From assembly GCA_016931085.1 (NCBI GenBank), contig JAFGFO010000121.1:1-31679 (forward strand): 31,679 nt of DNA, given 5' to 3'. This stretch comes from Thermoflexales bacterium. GTDB taxonomy: Bacteria; Chloroflexota; Anaerolineae; Fen-1058. The number at the start of each line of letters is the position of its first letter. Within the stretch, counting starts at the first letter, position 1. Positions 15,819 through 22,163 of this stretch are shown one piece after another. The position numbers and the translations under genes were made by a program. Under the pieces are notes generated by a model that did no database searches, was not told the origin of the DNA, and worked only from the letters and a program-made list of their open reading frames with translations.

Positions 15819-17354
15819 ATGCAACGTGAGGACTATCGAAACACACTGATCGTGATGGCCGGGCTGGCGGCGGCCACCGTGAGCGGCTTTTTGCGTGAGG
15901 CGGTGCTTGCGCACCAACTGGGCGCCAGCCGCCAGACCGACATTTACCTGGTCGCCTTTGCCGTGCCCGAATTCGTGTTCGTCGCACTGCCCATCGTCCT
16001 CTCTCCAGCTTTTCTTCCCCTGTTTGTCAGGAGCCAACAAGCCAATGAGAGCAGCGCCCGGCGCTTTGGGCTTCAGACAGCCGGTGCCTTGACGCTCAGC
16101 CTGTTGGCGTTCACCGTCATCGCCAACTGGGGCGCCCCACTCTACCTGGCCTGGCTGGCGCCGGGCTTTAACCCGGTCGAGCTAGTCCAGGCCACCCAGG
16201 CAACTCGCCTGATGCTGCCGGGCATCACGCTGATGGGGCTGGCCGTGCTGGCGGGGACCACGCTCCAGGTTTACCGGCGCTTTGCACGCCCGGCCATGAT
16301 CACAGGCATTTACAATCTCACCTTCGTCCTCGTCCTGCTGACCGCGCCCCTGGCCTATGGCGTAGCGCGAGCCGCCTGGGGGGTGAGCCTGGGCGCCGCG
16401 GCCGCACTGGCGCTTCAAGTGCCCCTCCTGTGGCAAGTCATCCACGCCGCGAGGGAGAGGCCCGATTCCCACCCCCTGCTAGGGGGAGCTAGAGGGGAGA
16501 GAAGCTGCGCCCCGTCCGCCACAGTGGGCGAGTTGGCCCGCCTGGCCGGGCCACTGGCAGCAGGTTACGCGATCCATCACCTCATCCTGTTCGTCGACCG
16601 GGCGATGGCGACGGCGATGGGGGGAGGCTGTGCGGCCACGCTCAACTATGCCTATCGCCTGGCGCTGGCGGTGGGACAATTGAGCGGGCTGGCCGTCTCG
16701 ACCACCTTGTTTCCCAATCTGGCCGGGCAAATCGCCGCCGGGGACAGCGCCGGGGCACGGGCCAGCCTGGCTGACGCCCTGCGCTTTACGTGGATGGTCG
16801 GCCTGGCGGCCAGCGCCGGCCTGATCGTTTTGCGCGTGCCGTTGGTGAGCCTGTTGCTCGAGCGCGGCGCCTTTGACTCGGCGGCGACGGCAGCCGTCAG
16901 CCAAGTGCTTCGGTGGTACGCCCTGTCCGTGCTGGCCGACGCCGTGTGCCAGCCTCTATGGCGTGTGATCTATGCCCAACGCCGGGCCGGAACTGTCATC
17001 GTCGTCAATGGCTTGCAGACCAGCCTGCGCCTGGTGGGCAACATTGCCCTAAGCCGCGCTTTCGGGTATAATGGCTTGGCGATGGCGGCCGCCCTAGGCT
17101 TGTCTGTGCAGGCCGTGGTGCTGGCTTGGCTGGCCTGGCACTGCCTGGGCGGCTATCTGAGCCATAGATGGTGGAAGGACATCGCGCTCATCACGTTGGC
17201 AGCCGCGGCTGCCAGCGCCGCTGTGGCGGTACTCAACGCTCGACTCGCCGCCGCGCCGGCCTGGCTGACCCTCCTGTCCTGCGGCACGCTGGGAGGGGGG
17301 GTATATCTGAGCGCGTTAGCGATACTGGGCTATCGGAATAGCCTGAGAAATTGA
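15819..17354 (+). CDS. MurJ/MviN-like lipid-linked glycan flippase
   Basis: 511 residues, almost wholly hydrophobic with about 14 likely membrane segments. It belongs to the MOP exporter superfamily, MurJ/MviN branch: the N-terminal pattern SGFLREAVLAHQLGASRQTDIYLVAFAVPEFVFVAL... and the inner ATAMGGGCAATLNYAYRL...LSGLAVSTTLFPNLA are typical. In cells it would move a lipid-linked sugar precursor across the membrane. Its setting beside ligase, glycosyltransferase and glycosidase genes suggests a Wzx-like role for a surface polysaccharide rather than lipid II, but this is not certain. Residues about 216-228 (HPLLGGARGERS) are coded by a palindromic repeat inserted in a loop between membrane segments. 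The ribosome-binding site is weak (GGTGG within the upstream repeat). The stop overlaps the possible TTG start of the next gene. Confidence 0.85.
   Translation: MQREDYRNTLIVMAGLAAATVSGFLREAVLAHQLGASRQTDIYLVAFAVPEFVFVALPIVLSPAFLPLFVRSQQANESSARRFGLQTAGALTLSLLAFTVIANWGAPLYLAWLAPGFNPVELVQATQATRLMLPGITLMGLAVLAGTTLQVYRRFARPAMITGIYNLTFVLVLLTAPLAYGVARAAWGVSLGAAAALALQVPLLWQVIHAARERPDSHPLLGGARGERSCAPSATVGELARLAGPLAAGYAIHHLILFVDRAMATAMGGGCAATLNYAYRLALAVGQLSGLAVSTTLFPNLAGQIAAGDSAGARASLADALRFTWMVGLAASAGLIVLRVPLVSLLLERGAFDSAATAAVSQVLRWYALSVLADAVCQPLWRVIYAQRRAGTVIVVNGLQTSLRLVGNIALSRAFGYNGLAMAAALGLSVQAVVLAWLAWHCLGGYLSHRWWKDIALITLAAAAASAAVAVLNARLAAAPAWLTLLSCGTLGGGVYLSALAILGYRNSLRN
16470..16499 (+). repeat. 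Palindromic repeat unit inserted in frame in the MurJ-like gene
   Basis: ACCCCCTGCTAGGGGGAGCT at 16471-16490 plus flanks forms a C-rich/G-rich hairpin and codes HPLLGGARG. The nadA insert codes PPLVGGARG from a related unit in the same frame. It sits in a hydrophilic loop, where added residues are best tolerated. Confidence 0.7.
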
Positions 17355-17386
17355 GCAGTAGGGGCGCAGCAAATGGGCCCCTGCTG

Positions 17387-17881
17387 ATGGACGGGATAGT
17401 GTTATTTGGACATTTAGCGCTTGCGGTGCTCGAGCACCGCTACCTGAAGGCAGACCTGGCGCCGGTGATCATGGGTGGGATTTTTCCCGACCTGATTGAC
17501 AAAACCCTATGCCATGTTATAGGTATTACACCCAACGGGCGAACGATTGCCCATACCCTGCTGGGCCTGGGGCTTTCAACCCTGCTGCTTGGCCTGGTTC
17601 GAGGCCGGCGCACGGCCTGGAGTTGGGGGCTGGGCTACCTGGGGCATTTGCTAGGCGATTTCAACGGGCCGGTCCCCTGGCTGTATCCTTTTGTGAAGTA
17701 TGATTTTCCACCGTCGCTTGGCCTGGCTGAATCAATAAGCCGGCTGATGTCGAATCCAGCCAAGGCAACGCCAGACGTGCTGCTGTCGGCCTGGGCAATC
17801 GGCGCGACGAGGAAGCAGATCGCAGAAGCGATGCGGAAAGGGGCCGGGGACACCCAAAGCGGTGAACTGCTTGAAACCTGA
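17387..17881 (+). CDS. Small membrane protein resembling YdjM-type metal-dependent hydrolases
   Basis: 164 residues from the ATG at 17387; an in-frame TTG at 17351 overlapping the MurJ-like stop would add 12 residues. Histidines and acidic residues sit in or near hydrophobic segments: LFGHLALAVLEHRYL, GGIFPDLIDK, GRTIAHTLLG and YLGHLLGDF. This pattern matches the YdjM/DUF457-type inner-membrane proteins annotated as metal-dependent hydrolases, of unknown substrate. The TTG start region forms an inverted repeat (CAGTAGGGGC and GGCCCCTGCTG). The C-terminal residues LLET and the stop are coded by the first heptads of the array at 17871. Assignment to the family is moderate; no specific role is known. 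Confidence 0.68.
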   Translation: MDGIVLFGHLALAVLEHRYLKADLAPVIMGGIFPDLIDKTLCHVIGITPNGRTIAHTLLGLGLSTLLLGLVRGRRTAWSWGLGYLGHLLGDFNGPVPWLYPFVKYDFPPSLGLAESISRLMSNPAKATPDVLLSAWAIGATRKQIAEAMRKGAGDTQSGELLET

Positions 17882-17905
17882 AACCTTAAACCTGGAACTT
17901 TTAAG
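17871..17905 (+). repeat. Heptad repeat array at the stop codon of the 17387 gene
   Basis: Five contiguous 7-bp units: TTGAAAC, CTGAAAC, CTTAAAC, CTGGAAC, TTTTAAG. The stop TGA (17879-17881) is inside the second unit. The array ends three bases before the ATG of the next gene, which has no other recognisable leader. Confidence 0.88.
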
Positions 17906-17908
17906 CTT

Positions 17909-19882
17909 ATGCGCAAACTATCTTTTTTCTTGGATGGTCTGATCGCCGTTGGGCTGGCGGTCTTTTTGGCCGTTTTGCCTTTCCACCTGGTGATTAAAAA
18001 ACTTGTGCCCGAGCCGGCCGGCACGTACTGGAAAGAGATGCTGTTGGGCGTCTTGATCGTCGCGTGGGGGATTCGCCACCTGATCGCGCTGCTTGGGCCG
18101 GGGCAAACGGGCCAGGAGCGTTTGGAACGCTTGAGGCAACTCTGGCAGCCTGCCACGCCTCTCCACCTGGCCGTACTCATCTATCTGGGCCTGCTGCTGC
18201 TGCGCTTTGTGCTGGACCGGCCAAGCCTGGCCGGCGCGTGGGGGCTGTACGCCTCTGTCATGTACCTGCCGCTGTTTTGGCTGGTGCACGACATCCTGCG
18301 CCGCCATCCAGGCTGGGTCGCCTGGCTCGTCGCGCTCCTGGTCACCGTTGGGGCGCTCGTATCGCTAGGCGGGCTGGCCGAGTTCGCGCTCGACAGGCAA
18401 CTGTGGCCGTCGGATGAGCTGATGCAGCGCTATGGCTCTTACGATGCCTTTATCTACGGCACCCATCTGCGGCGGGTCTACTTTACCTTCGATTCGCCTA
18501 CAACGCTGGCCAATACACTCGGGCTGCTCCTGCCGCTGGCCCTGGCCGCGGCGTTGATTACCCGCAAGTGGCTGCGCCTGGCAGCCGGGGCGGCCGCGGG
18601 CCTGATGGCAGCTTGTATCGTAGTCACCTTCAGCCGCGGCATTTGGGTGGCCGTGGTTGTGGCCCTGCTGGCGGCGGCCGTGTTGAGCGCCTTGGTGCAG
18701 CGCCGTAAGCGAATCCCGATCGCGGCGGTGGGCGCCTTGGTCCTTATCGGGCTCGTGTGGGGAGCCGTGGTCATCCTACGGCCGGGCCAGGCCACGCCGA
18801 CCCACCAAAACGTGGTCGAGCTCTCGCCAGAAGCGTACCAGGCCGCCCCGCTGACCGGCCTTGCGCAGGAACTGCTGCAAACCAAGCCGGACTATGGCGA
18901 GGCCGTCACTCAAACCTGGACCCTGCAGGATCCCATCGCCGGGCGGGCTGACACGCGCTTGGTGCTGTACGAACACCCTCCCCAAAGCGGCAAGGTCGAA
19001 ATCATCTATCGTATCACGGTGCCAGAAGCCGGCGCGCTGCGCTTTTCCGCCGCGCTCTCGCCACAGGTCTGGTCGCCCGACAAAGGCGACGGCGCTAGTT
19101 TCCAAATTTACGTGACCGAGCCTGGCGCAGCCGAGGAGGGCCAATTCGTCTTTGTGCGCTACATCAATCCCAAGCACAACCCCAGCGATCGCCGCTGGCG
19201 CAACTTTTTGGTCGACCTGTCGCCGTGGGCCGGGCGCACGGTCAACTTGAGCCTCATCACCGAATGTGGGCCGGCCGGCGACTGGGCCTTCGACTGGGCC
19301 GGCTGGGCAGATCTACAACTGGTCAGCCTGCCGCCGGGCTACGTGGCCGCCACCCAGGCGGACAACGCCACTTTGAGTTACACCGCTTCCATCGCAGACT
19401 GGGTACAGGACGACACGAATCGCGACCGGCTGGCCGCGTGGGGCTTGTCCCTGACCGCCTGGCGCAAAGCGCCGCTGTGGGGCCAGGGGCTGGGATCGAC
19501 CGGCATGGCCGCACTACGCACCGACCCCGAGAGTGCCTTTGTCACCGAAAGCCAGGTATTCAAAGCCTTGGTCGAGCTTGGGCTGCCGGGCTTGCTGGCC
19601 CTGGCTTATGTGTGGTTCGAGATCGCACGGCTGGGATATCGCGCTTACCGGCGTCAAGAGCAGGCCGAGCACACCGCCGGCGAGTCAGCCAGACAGTTGC
19701 TGATACTCGGCATTCTGACCAGCTTGCTGATCGTCTTTATCGAGGGCTGGGTATACCAAAACCTGGAAGTCAAGCAGGTGAACGCCTACTTTTGGAGCCT
19801 GGTGGGCGTGCTGGCCTTTCTAAGAGCAGATAGAGAGATCAGACACTTGCACTCCCTTCGGTCGCGGCAAGTGCAGGTGTAG
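17909..19882 (+). CDS. O-antigen ligase/polymerase-like membrane protein with inserted beta domain
   Basis: 657 residues. About 10-12 membrane segments: four or five in the first 150 residues, several between 190 and 290, and the last near 600-645. The pattern VVTFSRGIWVAVVVALL (about residue 230) and LWGQGLGSTGMAALRTDPESAFVTESQVFKALVELGLPGLL (about 525-570) is characteristic of Wzy/WaaL O-antigen ligase-type proteins, which join or polymerise lipid-linked glycans on the outer face. Residues about 295-475 form a large non-membrane beta-type domain in the outer loop, with RYINPKH, DRRW, DLSPWAGR, GPAGDW and DWAGW, shared with the 13452 protein. The C-terminal tail (HLHSLRSRQVQV) is coded by a hairpin repeat. 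The start follows the heptad array without a clear ribosome-binding site. Confidence 0.85.
   Translation: MRKLSFFLDGLIAVGLAVFLAVLPFHLVIKKLVPEPAGTYWKEMLLGVLIVAWGIRHLIALLGPGQTGQERLERLRQLWQPATPLHLAVLIYLGLLLLRFVLDRPSLAGAWGLYASVMYLPLFWLVHDILRRHPGWVAWLVALLVTVGALVSLGGLAEFALDRQLWPSDELMQRYGSYDAFIYGTHLRRVYFTFDSPTTLANTLGLLLPLALAAALITRKWLRLAAGAAAGLMAACIVVTFSRGIWVAVVVALLAAAVLSALVQRRKRIPIAAVGALVLIGLVWGAVVILRPGQATPTHQNVVELSPEAYQAAPLTGLAQELLQTKPDYGEAVTQTWTLQDPIAGRADTRLVLYEHPPQSGKVEIIYRITVPEAGALRFSAALSPQVWSPDKGDGASFQIYVTEPGAAEEGQFVFVRYINPKHNPSDRRWRNFLVDLSPWAGRTVNLSLITECGPAGDWAFDWAGWADLQLVSLPPGYVAATQADNATLSYTASIADWVQDDTNRDRLAAWGLSLTAWRKAPLWGQGLGSTGMAALRTDPESAFVTESQVFKALVELGLPGLLALAYVWFEIARLGYRAYRRQEQAEHTAGESARQLLILGILTSLLIVFIEGWVYQNLEVKQVNAYFWSLVGVLAFLRADREIRHLHSLRSRQVQV
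19844..19873 (+). repeat. Hairpin at the 3' end of the ligase gene
   Basis: CACTTGC (19844-19850) and GCAAGTG (19867-19873) form a 7-bp stem around ACTCCCTTCGGTCGCG. It codes the last residues of the ligase-like protein and ends seven bases before its TAG. There is no T-run, so it is more likely a palindromic repeat than a terminator. Purine-rich AGATAG/AGAGAG sequence follows to about 19910. Confidence 0.6.
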
Positions 19883-19930
19883 AGAAGTCAGATAGAGATA
19901 GAGAGAAGCGGCGAGCTGAGCATACAAAGC

Positions 19931-20944
19931 ATGACGGCGTCTGTCTCGGTCATCATCGTCAACTGGAACCACGGCCACTTGCTAAGAGAGTGCCTGGACG
20001 CCTTGTCGAGTCAGGGCTATCCCGAACTGGACATCACGATCGTGGACAATGCTTCCACCGATGGCTCGCCAGCCTGGATCAGCCACTACCCGGCCATCCA
20101 CCTTCACGCCTTCTCCACCAACACCGGCTTTTCGCGAGCCGTCAATTATGGGATCGAACACAGCCAGGGCGAATTTGTGCTGTCGCTCAACGCGGACGTC
20201 ACCATCCGAGCCGGCTTTGTGGCCGAGATGGTCGAGGCGGCCAGGCAAGACGAGCGCATCGGGACCGTCGCTCCCAAGCTGCTGCAGGCCAGCAACCCAA
20301 GCGTGCTGGACTCGACCGGCCTGTTCGTCGACCGCCGCCGCCGCCCCTACGATCGAGGGCAAGGGGAAGAAGACCAAGGGCAGTACGATGGAGGATTTGC
20401 GACCGACCTTCCCGGAAGCTTGGAGCTTCCGGGAAGGTTAGAGGTATTTGGCGCGTGTGGTGGGGCGGCGTTGTACCGGAGAGCGATGCTGGAGGACGTG
20501 GCGGTGGCGGGAGAATACCTGGACGAGGACTTTTTCGCTTACTACGAAGACCTCGACCTGGCCTGGCGGGCCCAATTGCGCGGTTGGCGCGCCGTCTACG
20601 CGCCGGGCGCGGTCGCCACGCACGTGCGCGGCTGGGGAGATAGGTTGAGCAAAAGAGAGAGGGGGGCAAGCAGGCCAGGCACGATCTGCGGGCCCAGGCT
20701 GGCGCTGCGCAACCGCTACCTGACGGCGATCAAAAACGATGCCTGGCGCTACCTCCTGGCCGACTCGCCGCGGATAGTAGCCGCCGAGCTGCCGCGCCTG
20801 GCATACGCGGCAGTCGTGAGGCCGGAGGCGCTGCTGGGAATACTCGACCTGGCGCGGGCCGCGCCAGGCGCGCTGCGCAAGCGGCGGCTCATCCGCGCCC
20901 GCCGGACGGTCGAGGATACCGCCATCCGGCGTTGGTTCACGTGA
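19931..20944 (+). CDS. Family 2 glycosyltransferase (rhamnosyltransferase-like)
   Basis: 337 residues, GT-A fold. VSVIIVNWNHGHLLRECLDAL at the start, DITIVDNASTDGSP, NTGFSRAVNYGIEHSQGEFVLSLNADV (nucleotide-binding NAD motif near residue 95), then VFGACGGAALYRR and DEDFFAYYEDLDLAWRAQLRGW with the EDLDLAWR acceptor-side motif of GT2 rhamnosyltransferase-type enzymes. A likely inner-membrane-associated transferase adding a sugar to the locus glycan; the sugar is unknown, though rmlA elsewhere in the window makes dTDP-rhamnose a candidate donor. Residues about 155-171 (ATDLPGSLELPGRLE) interrupt the usual junction between QYDGG and VFGACGG and are coded by a perfect palindrome. No strong ribosome-binding site. 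Confidence 0.88.
   Translation: MTASVSVIIVNWNHGHLLRECLDALSSQGYPELDITIVDNASTDGSPAWISHYPAIHLHAFSTNTGFSRAVNYGIEHSQGEFVLSLNADVTIRAGFVAEMVEAARQDERIGTVAPKLLQASNPSVLDSTGLFVDRRRRPYDRGQGEEDQGQYDGGFATDLPGSLELPGRLEVFGACGGAALYRRAMLEDVAVAGEYLDEDFFAYYEDLDLAWRAQLRGWRAVYAPGAVATHVRGWGDRLSKRERGASRPGTICGPRLALRNRYLTAIKNDAWRYLLADSPRIVAAELPRLAYAAVVRPEALLGILDLARAAPGALRKRRLIRARRTVEDTAIRRWFT
20406..20438 (+). repeat. Perfect palindrome inserted in frame in the GT2 gene
   Basis: Arms ACCTTCCCGGAAGCT (20406-20420) and AGCTTCCGGGAAGGT (20424-20438) pair exactly around a TGG loop. The insert with flanks is about 48 bp (around 20396-20444), a multiple of three. It adds about 16 residues between two conserved motifs without breaking the frame. 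Confidence 0.85.
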
Positions 20945-20960
20945 TGCTCAAGACCGAGGA

Positions 20961-21020
20961 CGAAAATAATTCGTGCGTAGGGGCGACGCATGCGTCGCCC
21001 CTACAAAAGGCTTATTTTCG
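20961..21020. repeat. Nested 60-bp palindromic element (MITE/REP-like) between the glycosyltransferase genes
   Basis: The core is a perfect 28-bp palindrome (20977-21004) with arms GTAGGGGCGACGCA and TGCGTCGCCCCTAC. Outer 9-bp inverted repeats CGAAAATAA (20961-20969) and TTATTTTCG (21012-21020) flank it. It lies between the GT2 stop (20944) and the GT4 start (21030). With only terminal inverted repeats and no coding, it looks like a tiny non-autonomous element or a folded RNA signal. Confidence 0.85.
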
Positions 21021-21029
21021 AAACAGCCA

Positions 21030-22133
21030 GTGAACATTCTACAGATTTACTACGAACCCATACCGGCCGGGCAAGGCACGCACGTGCTGGCGTTGGTTCG
21101 CGGCTTGCTTCAGAAGGCTAAGCATCACGTCACGGTCGCCCTGCCCCAGAACCTGCCACGCAGCATAGCGGCCTTCGAGCAAGCCGGCGCGAAGGTGTTC
21201 CCCTTGCCCATGAACAAGCTGTTGTGGCGGCCGGGCGCCGCCGGCCGGCTGGCCAGCCTGATCCGCCGGCAAGATTTTGACATCGTTCACGTCCACAGCC
21301 AGGAGGCTGGCATCTCAGCCCGTCTCATCGCCCGCGCGGCCGGGGCGCGGCGCATCTTTTACACCCCCCAGACGATCGACATCCGCCAAACCGCCTGGCA
21401 TTGGCTGTACGTTTGGGTCGAACGCGGCCTGGCGCGGCTCACCGACGCGATCATCTCGGTCAATGAAGCCGATCGAATGCGCATGGTGGCGTGGGGCATC
21501 CCGGCTCACAAAATCGTGACCGTCCCCAACGGCATCGATCTGAGCACCCTCGACGAGCCGGCCGATCCCGACCTATCGCGCCGGGCGTTCGGCCTGGACG
21601 TGGCCGGCCCCGTGGTGATGCAAGTAGGGCGTCTGAGCTTGCAAAAAGACCCGCTGACCTTTGTCGAAGGCGCGGCGCACGTGGTCCGAGCCTGCCCCGG
21701 CGCACAATTCGTGCTCCTGGGCGAGGGGCCACTGAGCGAAACGCTTCGCGCGCGCATCCACGCCCTGGGGCTGGACGCGCACGTCCATCTGCTCGGCTGG
21801 CGCAGCGACGCGGCCTTGCTCATGGCCGCCGCCGACGTGGTGACCCTCAGCTCGCGTTGGGAAGGCTCGCCTCACACACTGTTGGAGGCGATGGCGCGCT
21901 CCAGGCCGGTCGTGGCGACCGCCGTCAACGGCTGCCCGGAGATCGTGCTCGACGGCATCACGGGTTACCTGTCGCCGCCGGGCGACGCCGCTGAGTGGGC
22001 CAGGCAAGTGGCCAGGCTGCTGAACGACCCCGCCCAGGCAGCCGCCATGGGCAAGCGCGGCCGGCAGCGCGTCGAAGAACACTTTGGGCTGCCCGAGATG
22101 ATCGCCCGCATCGAGCGGCTGTACGCTTCTTGA
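21030..22133 (+). CDS. Family 4 glycosyltransferase
   Basis: 367 residues, GT-B fold. N-terminal half: VNILQIYYEPIPAGQGTHVLALVRGL with the Gly-rich loop, then VHVHSQEAG and AGARRIFYTPQTI. C-terminal half: VVMQVGRLSLQKDPLTFVEGA, LLGEGPLSETLRARIHALGL, VHLLGWRSDAALLMAAADV and SSRWEGSPHTLLEAMARSRPVVAT (the E-x7-E motif of retaining GT4 enzymes), then NGCPEIVLDGITGYL. A likely cytoplasmic retaining transferase acting on the locus glycan; donor and acceptor are unknown. The GTG at 21030 is chosen because the only upstream in-frame ATG (20990 region and 20973) lies inside the palindromic element and the family N-terminus begins at VNILQ. Ribosome-binding site is weak. Confidence 0.85.
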   Translation: MNILQIYYEPIPAGQGTHVLALVRGLLQKAKHHVTVALPQNLPRSIAAFEQAGAKVFPLPMNKLLWRPGAAGRLASLIRRQDFDIVHVHSQEAGISARLIARAAGARRIFYTPQTIDIRQTAWHWLYVWVERGLARLTDAIISVNEADRMRMVAWGIPAHKIVTVPNGIDLSTLDEPADPDLSRRAFGLDVAGPVVMQVGRLSLQKDPLTFVEGAAHVVRACPGAQFVLLGEGPLSETLRARIHALGLDAHVHLLGWRSDAALLMAAADVVTLSSRWEGSPHTLLEAMARSRPVVATAVNGCPEIVLDGITGYLSPPGDAAEWARQVARLLNDPAQAAAMGKRGRQRVEEHFGLPEMIARIERLYAS

Positions 22134-22157
22134 AGAAAGGCACACATGTAGTATAAT
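22130..22157 (+). promoter_or_regulatory. Promoter of the cyclase gene, probably giving a leaderless mRNA
   Basis: TTGAAG (22130-22135), a 16-nt spacer and perfect TATAAT (22152-22157). Only six bases separate the -10 box from the ATG at 22164, so the transcript would start at or within a base or two of the start codon. It overlaps the GT4 stop codon. Confidence 0.7.
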
Positions 22158-22163
22158 GGGGTC

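Noticed and set aside
19883..19910. Ninth heptad array after the ligase stop
   Set aside because: The sequence is purine-rich with AGATAG/AGAGAG units, but its period is closer to 6 than 7, so it is not counted with the heptad arrays.
20973..21029. Start of the GT4 gene at 20973
   Set aside because: That start codon and the next 10 or so codons fall in the palindromic element; the family N-terminus begins at GTG 21030.
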